From the NCBI GenBank assembly GCA_009602725.1, contig WELB01000017.1, forward strand, positions 620,074-640,238: 20,165 nucleotides of DNA, given 5' to 3'. Shown one piece after another: positions 7,811 through 18,139 of the stretch; position 1 is the first letter of the stretch; every line of letters begins with the position of its first letter. This stretch comes from Spirogloea muscicola. Taxonomy: Eukaryota; Streptophyta; Zygnematophyceae; Spirogloeales; Spirogloeaceae. The notes beneath the pieces are model-generated. The model was not told the origin of the DNA. It did not search any database and saw only the letters and a program-made list of their open reading frames with translations. The translations under genes and the position numbers were made by a program.

Positions 7811-8649
7811 ATGAAGAGGGATAGTGAGGGACAGACGTAGATGGAGAGGGATAGAGAGTCAGGATGTGAACACTTAAAAGTAGGAAACTTTCCACCTCCG
7901 CCACAGGTATGATCGAGCACCCTTGTCAAATGTCATGACCCTGGCAACTGCTGGCCCAGATTTTGGCAGACCAGGCGTCCATGACGGCGGCAAAGTGGCG
8001 GCTGCCTAAGCACTTGCAGCCTCATCTACATTACCAACTTTGTTCACATTTGACCAATAATAGTCACAAATAGCTGGAGACCGCAGCTAGGGCTGCTTAT
8101 GAGATGCAGAGCCTATTGGCAGGTCCAGAGCGGCACCTTGATTACTTGATCTATAGGCCGCACAGCACACTATGCTGCAACCAGACAACATTGCTAGCTC
8201 GTAGCTATTGGACGTTCAGAATTGAAACTTTGACAGAGCGGTGCAGTCCACAACCCTCATCTGTAGACGCCCGAGGCACACAATGTGCCCCAATGGTGTG
8301 CAACCTCCACGAGCAGTGGCTAAGACACCGGCAAGTCCATGCTGCGTCCATGCATTCAAGCTGCCGGGAGCACGGAGGCTCGGATGTCCCCCTCTTCGTG
8401 TCTGCCGCCAGGCAGCAGCAATGTGGATCTGCAGCTACTGCTTGCTAAAGTGGCCATGGGTGTCAAAGATACTTGATAGATCTTCCTCAAACCGGAGGCT
8501 AGGAAGTAATGCGGTCCTTCTCAGAGACGGCGGCTGCGAGGCCAGGGTGGATACATGGTTAGAGTAGGTCGGAAGAGAGGACCAGCACATGAATCGGCTC
8601 CACAGAGCCAGCGCGTCGAGCTTAGTCTTGAGCCTACACTCCAAGATCC
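7811..8649. other. Region without a recognisable gene
   Basis: It begins with a purine-rich, loosely repetitive tract (7812-7862, GAGGGATAG-like units). After that I see no domain motif, hairpin unit or convincing splice-linked frame. The open frame at 8104-8448 has no recognisable feature and is probably chance. Confidence 0.4.
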
Positions 8650-8725
8650 CTGGTCAGCAGCCAAAGGTCGGGCAGACTAGCAGCAGGCAACGAATACCCC
8701 GTCATCAGCAGAAGGCAGTTGGATG
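8650..8725 (-). mobile_element. Very short decayed family II retrotransposon remnant
   Basis: AGCCAAAGGTCGGGCAGA followed by AATACCCCGTCATCAGCAGA parallels GAGCCAAAGGCTAGGCGGA and AATACCCCCGTGTCAGCAGT in the family II copy at 9640-9965, in the same orientation. This covers the last codons and the start of the 3' UTR only. Confidence 0.5.
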
Positions 8726-8954
8726 AGCAAGGTCGTATGTGGGCGGGGGTATCGGGCCCCTTGCAATACGAGAGTGCCTATGGAGGGAGTGATGCGGAGT
8801 GCATCTACGCACAGGGGAGCCGCAGACTGGGCAGCTCTGAGCCCTCTCAGCATGGCCTCGTGTCAGCTATCAGCCTTGTGGAATCGCCGAGGGAAGGGCG
8901 GCCGCCACGCGCAGGGCAGAGGCCGCGCCAGGCGCACGGCGCCGGAGCGGGAGC

Positions 8955-9150
8955 GAGAGCGGGGTGGAACGGGCGTGTATGGGTTTGACGGAAGAGCTAG
9001 AGCGGACAAGTACAGAGGCAGGCACATTCACAGATGTACGTCTCTCCGCTGACCCGACCCGCTCAGTAACCTCCGGGTCAGTTCGAAGAAGTCGTTGGTG
9101 GAGCACGAGCAGCGAACGGCCGAGTCCAAGCCGTCTTGTTGTCACCAACT
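8955..9150 (-). mobile_element. Decayed family I retrotransposon 3' end
   Basis: On the minus strand a damaged terminal motif (DFFELTR, then a one-base shift before GGTTACTGAGCGGGTC) is followed by a 3' UTR matching the other family I copies: ATGTGCCTGCCTCTGTACTT, then a GTCAAACCCATACACG end. The coding part upstream (9085-9150) is hardly recognisable, and a plus-strand copy begins near its edge. Confidence 0.65.
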
Positions 9151-9560
9151 AGAGCACGCCCAGATACCTGGCGCAACACAGCATGCCCAGGTATCCCGCA
9201 TGCGGCTGTCCGTCTGGTTCCAACGTCCCAGGCTCACGCAGTGCACTTGCGGGCAGGCCGCACTTTGGCTGCTGCTTCTGGGTCGCGTCAGGGTGCCTCT
9301 TTTCCATCCGCAAGTTGCTCCGACTTGCTGCTGCTGACCCGGGGTTGCCAAGCTTCCATTCGCTGTTTTCTCTTGCATATCTCTGTTCTTGGCGCCTGCC
9401 GGCCCTTCGGACCATGTCCATCATTCCTGGGCTGGCTGTTCACAGCCCTTTCGCGCCCCTTTGGAGAGCCCTTTCCTGTCACTTTTGTTATTCTCCTTCC
9501 TGGGCTGGCCTCTCCAAGCCAATGCCCTCTCCTGGGAGCGTCTGTCTCTCTTCCCTACCC
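9151..9560 (+). mobile_element. Non-LTR retrotransposon 3' end with two hairpin blocks
   Basis: The frame reads VHLRAGRTLAAASGSRQG, then CSDLLLLTRGC with the usual GGY-stop lost, so it runs on. Just upstream SRMRLSVWFQRPRLT is in another frame, showing a frameshift. About 80 bases later comes CATTCCTGGGCTGGCTGTTC, completing a hairpin GGGCTGgctgttcaCAGCCC (9429-9448), with a tail GGAGAGCCCTTTC similar to the family III tail. A second, weaker hairpin block follows at 9507-9540. I treat it as a fourth, family III-related subgroup. Confidence 0.65.
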
Positions 9561-9639
9561 AAGCATGAGCCTTGGCTAGCTGCTGCAGGCAGGCCGGCAA
9601 GAACGGTAAGCAGAGACAAGACGGGCAGCGGTGGGGGGC

Positions 9640-9965
9640 GGCTCGACCAGCAGAGAATGCGGCTGTCGATATTGAAGGATCGGCTGTGAACTGCCGACCA
9701 GATGCATACAGGTGTTTATGACGGAGCCAAAGGCTAGGCGGACCGGGCGCCCTCAATACCCCCGTGTCAGCAGTAGGAAATCAGATGAGCTGAGGGGAGG
9801 AAGAGCGACCCCGCTGCGCAAACCAGAGGCTGCTGCAAGGGCGCGACCAGCCCGGCGATGCACAAAGCAGTCGCCTGGGACCGCTGTGGGCACATAGACA
9901 AACGCATTCGGTAGCAGGACGCAAGACCCGAAGGCACCGAGCCACCGGGAGCTCGACCAGCGCAG
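9640..9965 (-). mobile_element. Family II retrotransposon 3' end, inverted relative of the copy at 283-786
   Basis: On the minus strand PVARCLRVLRPATE and, in other frames, CYRMRLSMCPQRSQATAL match the copy at 283-786. The 3' UTR shares CCTTTGGCTCCGTCAT, CACCTGTATGCATCTGG, the hairpin region (9682-9699) and an AATATCGACAGCCGC terminus. A base change or loss in the stretch equivalent to HRRAGRALAA shifts the frame. Only one UTR unit is present here, against two at 600-786. Confidence 0.75.
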
Positions 9966-10847
9966 GGCGGGGGCTGGTGTGAACGGGGGGGCTGAGCGGG
10001 GACCAGGTGGGGCCCCCGTTCACACACGCCAGCGCGCCGGGTCGCCGGTGGGCCCGGGGCGGCGGGGCCCGCGGATCCCGGGGCCAGGGATACTGGGGGG
10101 CCGGGCGCCGCTCGATGCGGCGCATCGGGCGGCAGGCAGCAGGCGCGCCGGCCGCGGCGGGGGCCGGGGGCGCCCATGATTGGCAAAAGGAGCGCGCGGG
10201 GGGGGGGGGATGGAGGAAATAAAATCCGCCGTTTTGGCGCCTCCCGGCCTTGCGCATATATCTCGCCCTGGTACATCGCTTTGGGGCTGGCTCCCCACAG
10301 CAGAATTGCCTTGGTGGACAGGAATTGCTGTTTCCCGGCATAGGCGGGGGAGGCGGGGGCCCGGGCCCCCCCCACCCGACAGGAGGAGGAGGAGCGGCGC
10401 GGCCGCAATCATCCCCCCCCATCATTTGCCCGCTCCGGCGCGGCCCCGCCAGCCCGGGGGGGTGCCGTTTAACGTGCCCCCCCCTCCCTCGGCGGCCCAG
10501 CTCCGCCGGCGGCACTGGCCGTCGGGGCCGCCCGTCCGCTCCACCCGAGCAGGCCGCAGACGTTCGCTCCCGCAGGCGGAGGCCCGTGTGCGGCTCGCTC
10601 CTCCGCCTTGGTTGCCCGGCGGACGAGGGCGGCCGCGCCTGGCTTGCGCCGGGGCCCGTGGAGGCCGCTGGGAGGGCCTCACTCGCCAGCACGGCCGAGC
10701 AACGCCGGAAGCCGGGCTCGCCCGCCGATGCTGACGACAGCGGACGGTGCGGGGCACTACGCCGGTCCCGGCCTGTCGGCCGGACGTCCCGGAGACCCCC
10801 GCCGACGCCCACGCCTTTGAAGCCTGCGAGCTCTGAATGGTGCTGGG
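9966..10847. promoter_or_regulatory. Extremely GC-rich stretch upstream of the histidine kinase, promoter-like
   Basis: This stretch contains long G and C runs (a G12 tract at 10198-10209, the palindrome GGGGGCCCGGGCCCCC at 10355-10370). Long open frames on both strands are expected from such composition and show no domains. Candidate promoter elements are TTTTGGCGC (10232-10240, an E2F-type site), a TATATC block (10256-10262) and ATTGG (10179-10183, an inverted CCAAT). It most likely supplies the promoter and 5' UTR of the kinase starting at 10848. Each element on its own could be chance. Confidence 0.45.
9977..10025. repeat. 13-base perfect inverted repeat
   Basis: GTGTGAACGGGGG (9977-9989) and CCCCCGTTCACAC (10013-10025) are exact reverse complements, separated by 23 bases. 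It sits at the edge between the family II retroelement copy and the GC-rich stretch. Confidence 0.85.
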
Positions 10848-13800
10848 ATGGACGCGGCAGACGGCCAAGAGGATGGTGCCAAGGCGTCGGCTGGGGGGTC
10901 TGGCAGGGACTGGCGCTGCGGGCGCGACGCTCGCTGCCAGCCGCGGGCATCCGTCCTATGGCTCCGCGTCTCAGTCCTGGTGAGCCGGTCTGCCCCACCC
11001 CATGCACTCGCTCCATAGCTGCAGTCGCTTTGGGCGTCCGGACTGCTCCTGCTGCCGCCACCCGCCCTGCCAGTGTGAGGTGGCACGGCATGGACACTCT
11101 CCATGCTGGGGAGTCTGAAGATCGTGCTTAACGAGCAGAGCGTTGATAAGCCTTATGGATAGCCTCTTGGGCAGCCGTGATGGGACTGGCCACAAGGGCA
11201 AGGCGCCATGCGCATGTGGCCACAGCACTACATGGACAACTGCTGAGTTTGTTGCTGACCACTAGGGCTACATGCCAGAGGCGGGATTGGTGACAGGTCG
11301 TTGACAAGGTCGCCAAGGGCGGGCGGAAGGTTGAGTAGCTGAAGGGCGACGTAGGGTGGCCCTCGTCAGGGCTGTCATAGAGGCTTGAGCAGGCGGCGCA
11401 GAGCCCTACCTTGTGCTGGCACAGGAAGCGGGCCAAGGGGGTTGTTGAGGGCCAAGCATGGCCACCCCTGAGTAGAGGTCGTGGTACAGGGCAGCCATCA
11501 AGGTCTCTTGGAAGCTGCATTGCCACGGTGGAAGGAGCTGCGGTGGACACTCGTAAATTGCCCATGGTGCTAAAGGCGGCCCTTTGTCTTTTGAATACTT
11601 GCAGGGTGCCCTCATTGTCCTCCTCGGAGTGCTAGGGGTGCTGGTGTGGCATTTCACCTCGTCCATACACAGCTCCCTCACTGAGTCGGTTGGCCTGAGC
11701 TACCGGCAACAGCTCATCCAGCAGGCCAGCGAGCACATCGGCCTCGTGGTGCAGGTCAGTTCCGAGGAGCACGGAGGGTACTCAGCCACACCAATGCCCT
11801 GGTCCACAGCCTTGCATTGTAACCTTGCATTGATATGGCTCAGGGCTGGTGACAGACTGCTGAGAGTCGAGTACAGGATTGAAGTCAGTTGTGCAGACAC
11901 CGGTTGGTTGGCATGGAGATCATTAGGACCAAGTCCTATTTGGACTCCTTCGGCAACTGACGTGCAGTCCTGCTGCATGCTGTTTGTGGTTGTCAGAGAA
12001 ACTCGCAGCTGGTGATTGCCGAGGCTGGGCTCCTGGGATCTCACCTTATTCGTGGAAGCTTGCTGTCTTTCGCAGTGCTTGCAAGCCAGGTGCATGTTGC
12101 TGCATGCCGCCCTTGTCCTTTCCACATTGCCCCCTGCCCTTCGCCTCCTTGCCTCATCGTCATGAGCATCGGAAGGCCCTTATCTCCTTTGCACTTTCGC
12201 TAAAAAAGCCCACCAAGTACTCAAGCTGCACATTTTGCCTGCGTGTTTGGCATGCACTACTACCCAAGGACATATGAATTTGATCGGTGTTTGCCGGGGA
12301 GAAGTTGCCACAGAAATCTGCACTCTTTTCTTCATGCTGTATACATTGGCCACACAGTCATGCTGATGGCTTGTGACAGGCTGACCCCTCACAGGCTAGA
12401 GTGATGTATGAAGGTCCTCTGTCAATCAACTTATGCTTTCATACTTGCCCTGTCATTGTGCTGCAGGTGGAGATACTCAACTGGAACTTCTTCAGCTCTG
12501 ACCCTACCACAACAACCAATGGTTTCATCGGACGGAGTGGGCTCCTGACGGGCTACCAGGGGCTGGCGCATGGTGCTGCACAGCTCTTCTTCTCGAATGT
12601 CACGCATAATCCCGGCGTCACTTTTGAGGGATACATAGCGCCGGCTCCAAGTCAAGGGGCACGGGGGGGGCCTTCATCCAGCCCCGTAAAGCTGTATGCA
12701 CCAGCTTCTGGCCCCGTATTACCACTCACAAGTGCTGACGAGTCTCAGGCCAAAGCTCCGCAGCCAGCATCCCCTCCACAGCCGAGCTACCCGCCCGGAA
12801 CAGATTACCAGTACTACACTGTGGATGTGAACAATGCCACTGGTGCTCGGGAAGGCCAGCCGAAGGTCAACTACACGCTTGACTACCGGGAGCTCAACGC
12901 GTACTCCTATGTCACCGAAGCTGACAAGGGCGAAGCTGTTCATGATGTGCTCTTCAACATCTATCTTGGAGTTCCTGAGCTGGCCTCCCTTTCCCCTGTG
13001 TACGACGTCTCTGGGGCTTATGTTGGGGCTACTCTTACTGGCTCCAGCCTTCAGGAGCTCACGAATTCCTTTGACCAGCTCAACTTCGGCGAAGGGGGCC
13101 GACTGTACCTCATCACTGATGGAAACCTCCTAGCGGCGGCTTCAGGAGGTGTGCATGGCGGGTGGTCAAATGCTGAGGTCTGGCAGGAGTGGTTGTACGG
13201 GTTTCCGACCAATGCAGAAAATGCAAGCGACCCAGTGTTGGCAGGAGCTGTGAACTTGCTATTTAATATCTCACTCGTGAAACCCAGCCAGGACATCCAC
13301 CTCAAGGATGTTCTCCTGGGAGGGCGCCTGTGCTACGTTGACTCCACCTACCTCACCTTTGGCAACTTGAAGATGGTGAGGATTCTGCCCAATGTGGAAT
13401 GTGGAAAGGCAATGCATTGTTGCAATCAATGTCAGTCATGCTTGTGCGGTCACCTGCGGATAGACAGCAGTCTGCAGCTTGCCAGGAGCTTGGCAAGCAC
13501 TCATCGTTTGACCTGTTCTTGGCCGCAGTACACGGTCCTCGTGATGCCTCGGGAGTTCATTTTCCCTCACACAGTAGGCAAACATCAAGCCTTTCTCTTC
13601 CTGCTTGCAACATTGATCGCAGCCTTCATTGTGGCTGGCTGTTTTGTCATTCTACTCCTCTCTGTTCGCATACGTGCTGAGAGAAGATTGAAGGTACATG
13701 ATCGTTGGCATTTCCAAAGAGCATAGTCTTGAGTGCCCATACATCGTGCAAAGACAATTTGATGACGTGCTGTACAGTATATGCATGATTGTCATTGATG

Positions 13801-16800
13801 CTTGTGGTTCTCAACATGGTAACATCATGGAGCACGACTTCGAGTCGGAGTCGGATATCAATGTCTTACGCTCTCTCACATTGCCTCTGCACAGGCAAAG
13901 TCCGCAGAGCAGGTTGCAAAAGCAGAGAAAGCTGAGATTCTAAATCAAACCAAGGTGAGGTCACATCCTGTGGACTGTCATTGTTTAGCATGACTTCAAC
14001 AGTGGTTGAGAAGCTGCTACCTGTGCCCAAGGTAGTGATGATTGCCACACACTGCAGAGCCTACCACATGCTACTATGCAGATACAGAACACAGGGAGAT
14101 CAGTGCTCCCTGTGATTTGCTCTTCAATCTGACCTCATGACTTTTCATTCTTCAGAGTACCTTCTTGGCTAGCATGAGTCATGAGCTTCGCACTCCCATG
14201 GCTGCCATTTTGGGCTTGCTAGACCTCGTACTCTTTGAAGACCTCCAACCAGAGGTGAAGACCAGGGTTGAGCAGATCAAAGCTGCATCCTCTGCCCTCC
14301 TGTCGCTTCTCAACGGCATCCTTGACCTCAGCAAGGTATGTGTTCCAAGTCAGACGAATCTTACAAAAGATTGAGTTCCTAAGACTTAACAAGCTCACGT
14401 CATTGTTGCTGCATCCATACTGGTCACCAAACACTGCTTTTGACATTCCCACCCCTAGCTTCTTGTGCAGGTAGAAGCTGGAAAGATGGTGCTGGAGACT
14501 GCGGAATTTGACATTCGTCAGGAGCTTGAGACCCTGGTCGACATCTTCTCAGTGCAGGTCAGCAATGAGGTGGTGTCAGCAATGCCCTGAGAAATGGTGG
14601 CATCTGTTTGTCAAGCTTGCAGGCTTGGATGAGACAGTAGCATAGAATGTCCCTGACCTGCTGTACTCCGACGTCCGTGCTTGTCTGCGCCAGGCTTTCA
14701 GCAAGGGCACAGAAATCGTGCTGGACTTTCCTAGCGACATGGACAGGATGGTCATCGGCGATGCTCCAAGGATTCGACAGATCATCAGCAACCTTCTGTC
14801 CAACGCGGTCAAGTTCACCTTGGATGGCTACATCATTATTCGCTGCTGGGAGGAGTCTTGCCCCGTGGACGCCGACAGCCCACAGCCTGCAGCAGTGCCA
14901 GCCAGCCGAGGGAAGGCTCACAGTAAAGCAAACGACTCGGGCACTGTGCATCAGGAACTTGTGAACATTGACCTGGAGTTGGGGCTTGAGCAGGACCTTG
15001 AGAAACCGGGCAAGGGGCCGCTCCTTGCCGCCATGCGACCAGTCATGCTCGTGTTTGAGCTGGACGACTCGGGTATTGGCGTTCCCAAGGAGAAGCGGGC
15101 GCTCATCTTTGAGAGCTTTGCGCAAGCGGACCTCAAGCACCAGCATGTTGGCACGGGCCTGGGGCTGGCAATTGTCAAGTCGCTGGTGCAGATGATGGGG
15201 GGAGGCATCGATATCCTCGACAAAGGCGAGGGCCTGCAAGGAACGCTGTTCCGCTTCAACATTATGCTTGCGCGGCCCGTCCAGGGTGCCATGCGCACTC
15301 TAACAGCACCGCACTCGGAGAGGTTGTGGCAGCCGTCCAGGGTCGAGAGAGCTCTATGTGGAGGCCATGTGTCGCTCCTTGTCAAGAACAAGCCTTGCTC
15401 GCAGGTAGCATCCAGGTGGTTGCAGCGCCGAGGGCTCCATGTCACAGAGATGCCCGACCTGAAAGTGTTGCTTGCAAGCCGCGGAGCTTGGGGAGCAGCT
15501 GCAGCGGCTACCGGAGATGATGCCGGCATCACTCAAGAGCACCAGCAACGAGAGCTGCCTTCCACCTCAGCTGCCGAGCCAGGGGTTCTGGATCTACTTA
15601 TTGTGGACACGGCAGCCATCCCTCTGTCCTCCAGCACTGGGGGCACCAGCGGAGGCATGGCATCTTCAAGTCCTTCCCCGGCAGCCTCCTCCTCCTCCAC
15701 TTCAGCCAGCTCCACTGATAGAGGTAGCCAAGTGGCCAGCATGCCGCAGCTCCTCAGGCTGCTCCAGGCCCAGTTCGTGGGGGGCACGTTGCCAAGCCGC
15801 CGCCCCGCTGTCATCTGGCTGGTGGCAGCCAACACCCCAGCCAGCTGGCGAGAGCTGCTGCGGCGCACAGGCTGTGGGGCTATTGTGTGCAAGCCGCTGC
15901 ATCCTTCTCGGATGGAGCAGCTGCTAAACATTGCGCTCGCTCAGCATGACTTGCTGAACCCCACAACGGCCTCAAGCTCTGGGCAACCATTGCCTGCTGC
16001 ACAAGATGAAGAGGAAATCTCGCTTGCGGCTTCAGCGGTGGAGCTGCCCCTGCAGGCTGTAAGCCAGTCTGGTGAAGGTCGAGGCGAGACAGGTACAACA
16101 AGAGCAGCGCCTCGGCAGGACGAGCGGCACCTGCCCAGCAGCGCTCCTGCGCAGGAGCCCAGGGGGAAGAGGGGGGGCTTCTCCACGGCGACTGCCTCAG
16201 CTGTATACCAGCCTCCGTCTGATGAGGTGAAGATGAGGTGGGCCTCCTTCAGGCCTCTCGACAGCAGCTCAGAGAGCAGGAGGAATAGTCTGGACAGCTC
16301 CGTAGGTATGGGTGCCATGCCGTGGAGCTTGGAGAGGCTTGCTGTGAGCAGCCCGGATGTTGGGACGCCCACTGACAGCCCACATCGTCCGAGCGAGACG
16401 CCAACTTGGGCTGTGGACCCCTTCCCACATTCGCTTCCAGAGATGAGCAGCAGCTTTGCCAGAGGGGAGGGTGGCTTGCGACGGCAGCTGTCAGACGTCT
16501 CTATTCTCAGGGCGTCCACCGATGCAGGCAATGGGTTGGTTGGCACCACCAGGCTGCAGCCGAAAGAGAGCAGCACCTTGACGGGGGTACGCATTCTGCT
16601 GGCGGAGGACGTCCCCGTGCTGAAGCGCCTGGCCATCATGCTGCTCGAAAAGCTTGGTGCCAGGGTGGTTGCTGTGACAAATGGCCAGGAGGCGGTGGAT
16701 GCTGTGAGGGCCAGCGTCCAGCAGGAGGAGGCTTCTCAAACATCGAGCGAGCAGACCAGCGATGCTTCCTTGGCGACTTCAACAGAGGCTGAGTCGTCTG

Positions 16801-17299
16801 GCAAGCAGCACGCCTTCGACTTGGTGCTCATGGATTGCCAGGTATGCATCTGCATTCCACTTACCTTCACAGGGTTTCTACAAAAGTGCTGCTCTGTGAA
16901 GTGAAATGTGTGTCCAGGAAAGCAACGATAAAAACATGTTCACTTCAGGGCCTGCAGGCGATGCCTCGTGAGTGCCACTCCATCCAGTACTGCATGCTGC
17001 TGTTACTCGAGAAAGTGGTCAAGGTGATGTGCATATATCACGTTGGAGGTGGTCTGATAAATTGTGGGGTCTGTGGTATCAAACAGATGCCTGTCATGGA
17101 TGGCTATGCGGCCACGGAGGAGATCCGGAGACTGGAAAGGGGGCATCACACACCCATTGTTGCTCTGACTGCCAATGCCATGACAAATGATGAGAAAAAA
17201 TGTTTGGAGGCTGGCATGGATGCTTTCCTTACCAAACCAATAAATGCAGAGCTCCTTGTCGCTACTGTGCTGCGCTTAGTACGTCCAGGCCAATCCTGA
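10848..17299 (+). CDS. Transmembrane hybrid sensor histidine kinase (plant AHK/CKI1-like architecture)
   Basis: My exons are 10848-10979, 11605-11754, 11997-12089, 12467-13375, 13529-13693, 13895-13954, 14156-14335, 14471-14557, 14694-16841 and 17087-17299, giving 1378 residues. TM1 (about 34-61) is joined precisely by intron 1. The ectodomain (62-448) is Cache-like (LSPVYDVSGAYVGATLTGSS, GGRLYLITDGNLLAAA). TM2 is about 449-474, followed by a charged linker. HisKA has MSHELRTP with phospho-acceptor H512. HATPase has the N box (N629), DDSGIG (716-721), FESF (731-734) and GTGLGL (745-750). A degenerate receiver (about 812-1010) keeps an Asp (LLIVDT, 897) and CKPL Lys 992 but lacks the acidic pair. 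A true receiver (about 1225-1378) has E1230/D1231, phospho-acceptor D1306, T1336 and K1358. Role: membrane sensing feeding a His-Asp phosphorelay, which would need a separate HPt protein. All nine introns are phase 0. The start ATG is inferred; ligand unknown. Confidence 0.88.
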
Positions 17300-18139
17300 T
17301 CGTCACGTTAGATAGTTGCTCCTCAATAGGAGAAGCACATCATTGTAGCTTGAGCACTAATTAAGGTGCATCTCCTTGTCCTCCCTAAGGATCAGTAGAC
17401 AGCCAAGCAGCAGCAGTCGAGGCAGCATCCAGCTCCAATTTTTTGATTTAAGCACTTCCGCTAATAAGCTCAACTTTAACCAATGTGTACTTGAGCACTT
17501 CATGAAGTAAGCTAGTTACACTTGTCTTTGCAAAGCGCCTGTAGTGGTGCATGACATTGAGGAGCCTCCATCATATTGGTGCTTTCCTCATCGGCTTGCA
17601 GTTGTGGGCTTACCATAGGGGTGCAGCGTGTGTGAATGGGCTCAAGGCTGGTAGGGTCTGCTGAGAGTCAGACAGTTATCAGTCGTGGATTTCTCATAAA
17701 ATGTCGTACATCAACTTGCAAATAGCCTCATCGAAGGGTCTCTCAACGTTTTTCTTACGTGATCATTGTTTCAGTTTCACGATCAACAGTCTAGTTGAAA
17801 ACCAGGTCAACTTCAACGAGCCACAATTGACATCAAATAATCGGCATCGTCTTTGGGGTCATCCGTGAGAGCTGATTTAGGAGAAGGCCTTCACTTAGCC
17901 TCACTGCTTATTCCGGCTGGGCTGGAGCCTGCCTTCTCTGTGCACTTGAGGCACGACAGCAGAGCGTCGCTATTTACATTCAATCGTTCAGGCTACTGCA
18001 AGAGCAACCGTCCGCCAAGCTGGCCAGAGCTTTTGTACATGAAGGCAGCTACGCTCTGTACTTTCTATCGTCTTCATCTTTGCAGCTGGGTATGTCTCTT
18101 TCAAGGGGAACCAGGAGTTGGATTGACCGAGTCACGGGC
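17300..18139. other. Intergenic stretch between convergent genes
   Basis: It lies between the stop of the kinase (+) and the stop of the membrane-anchored protein (-), so it holds both 3' UTRs. On the minus strand TGTAA occurs at 17978-17974, about 160 bases after the minus-strand stop, and could be the polyadenylation signal of that gene. No equivalent was found for the kinase. An open frame from 17853 lacks any recognisable feature. Confidence 0.45.

Noticed and set aside
9781-11097. 438-codon open frame on the minus strand
   Set aside because: It runs through a retroelement remnant, an extremely GC-rich stretch and the first kinase exon in antisense. It has low-complexity Pro/Arg/Ala content and no domain. 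Such frames are expected in this composition.
10250-11131. 293-codon open frame on the plus strand
   Set aside because: It overlaps the kinase first exon in another frame and consists of Gly/Pro/Arg-rich low-complexity residues, so chance is the better explanation.
12401-12466. Extension of the kinase exon upstream to 12401
   Set aside because: The frame is open, but a CTGCAG acceptor at 12461-12466 joins in phase with the preceding exon. The upstream residues look intronic and start from a GTG.
12467-13375. CHASE domain, as expected for a cytokinin receptor
   Set aside because: I could not see the characteristic CHASE motifs; the readable motifs are closer to a Cache-type sensor. A structure prediction would settle it.
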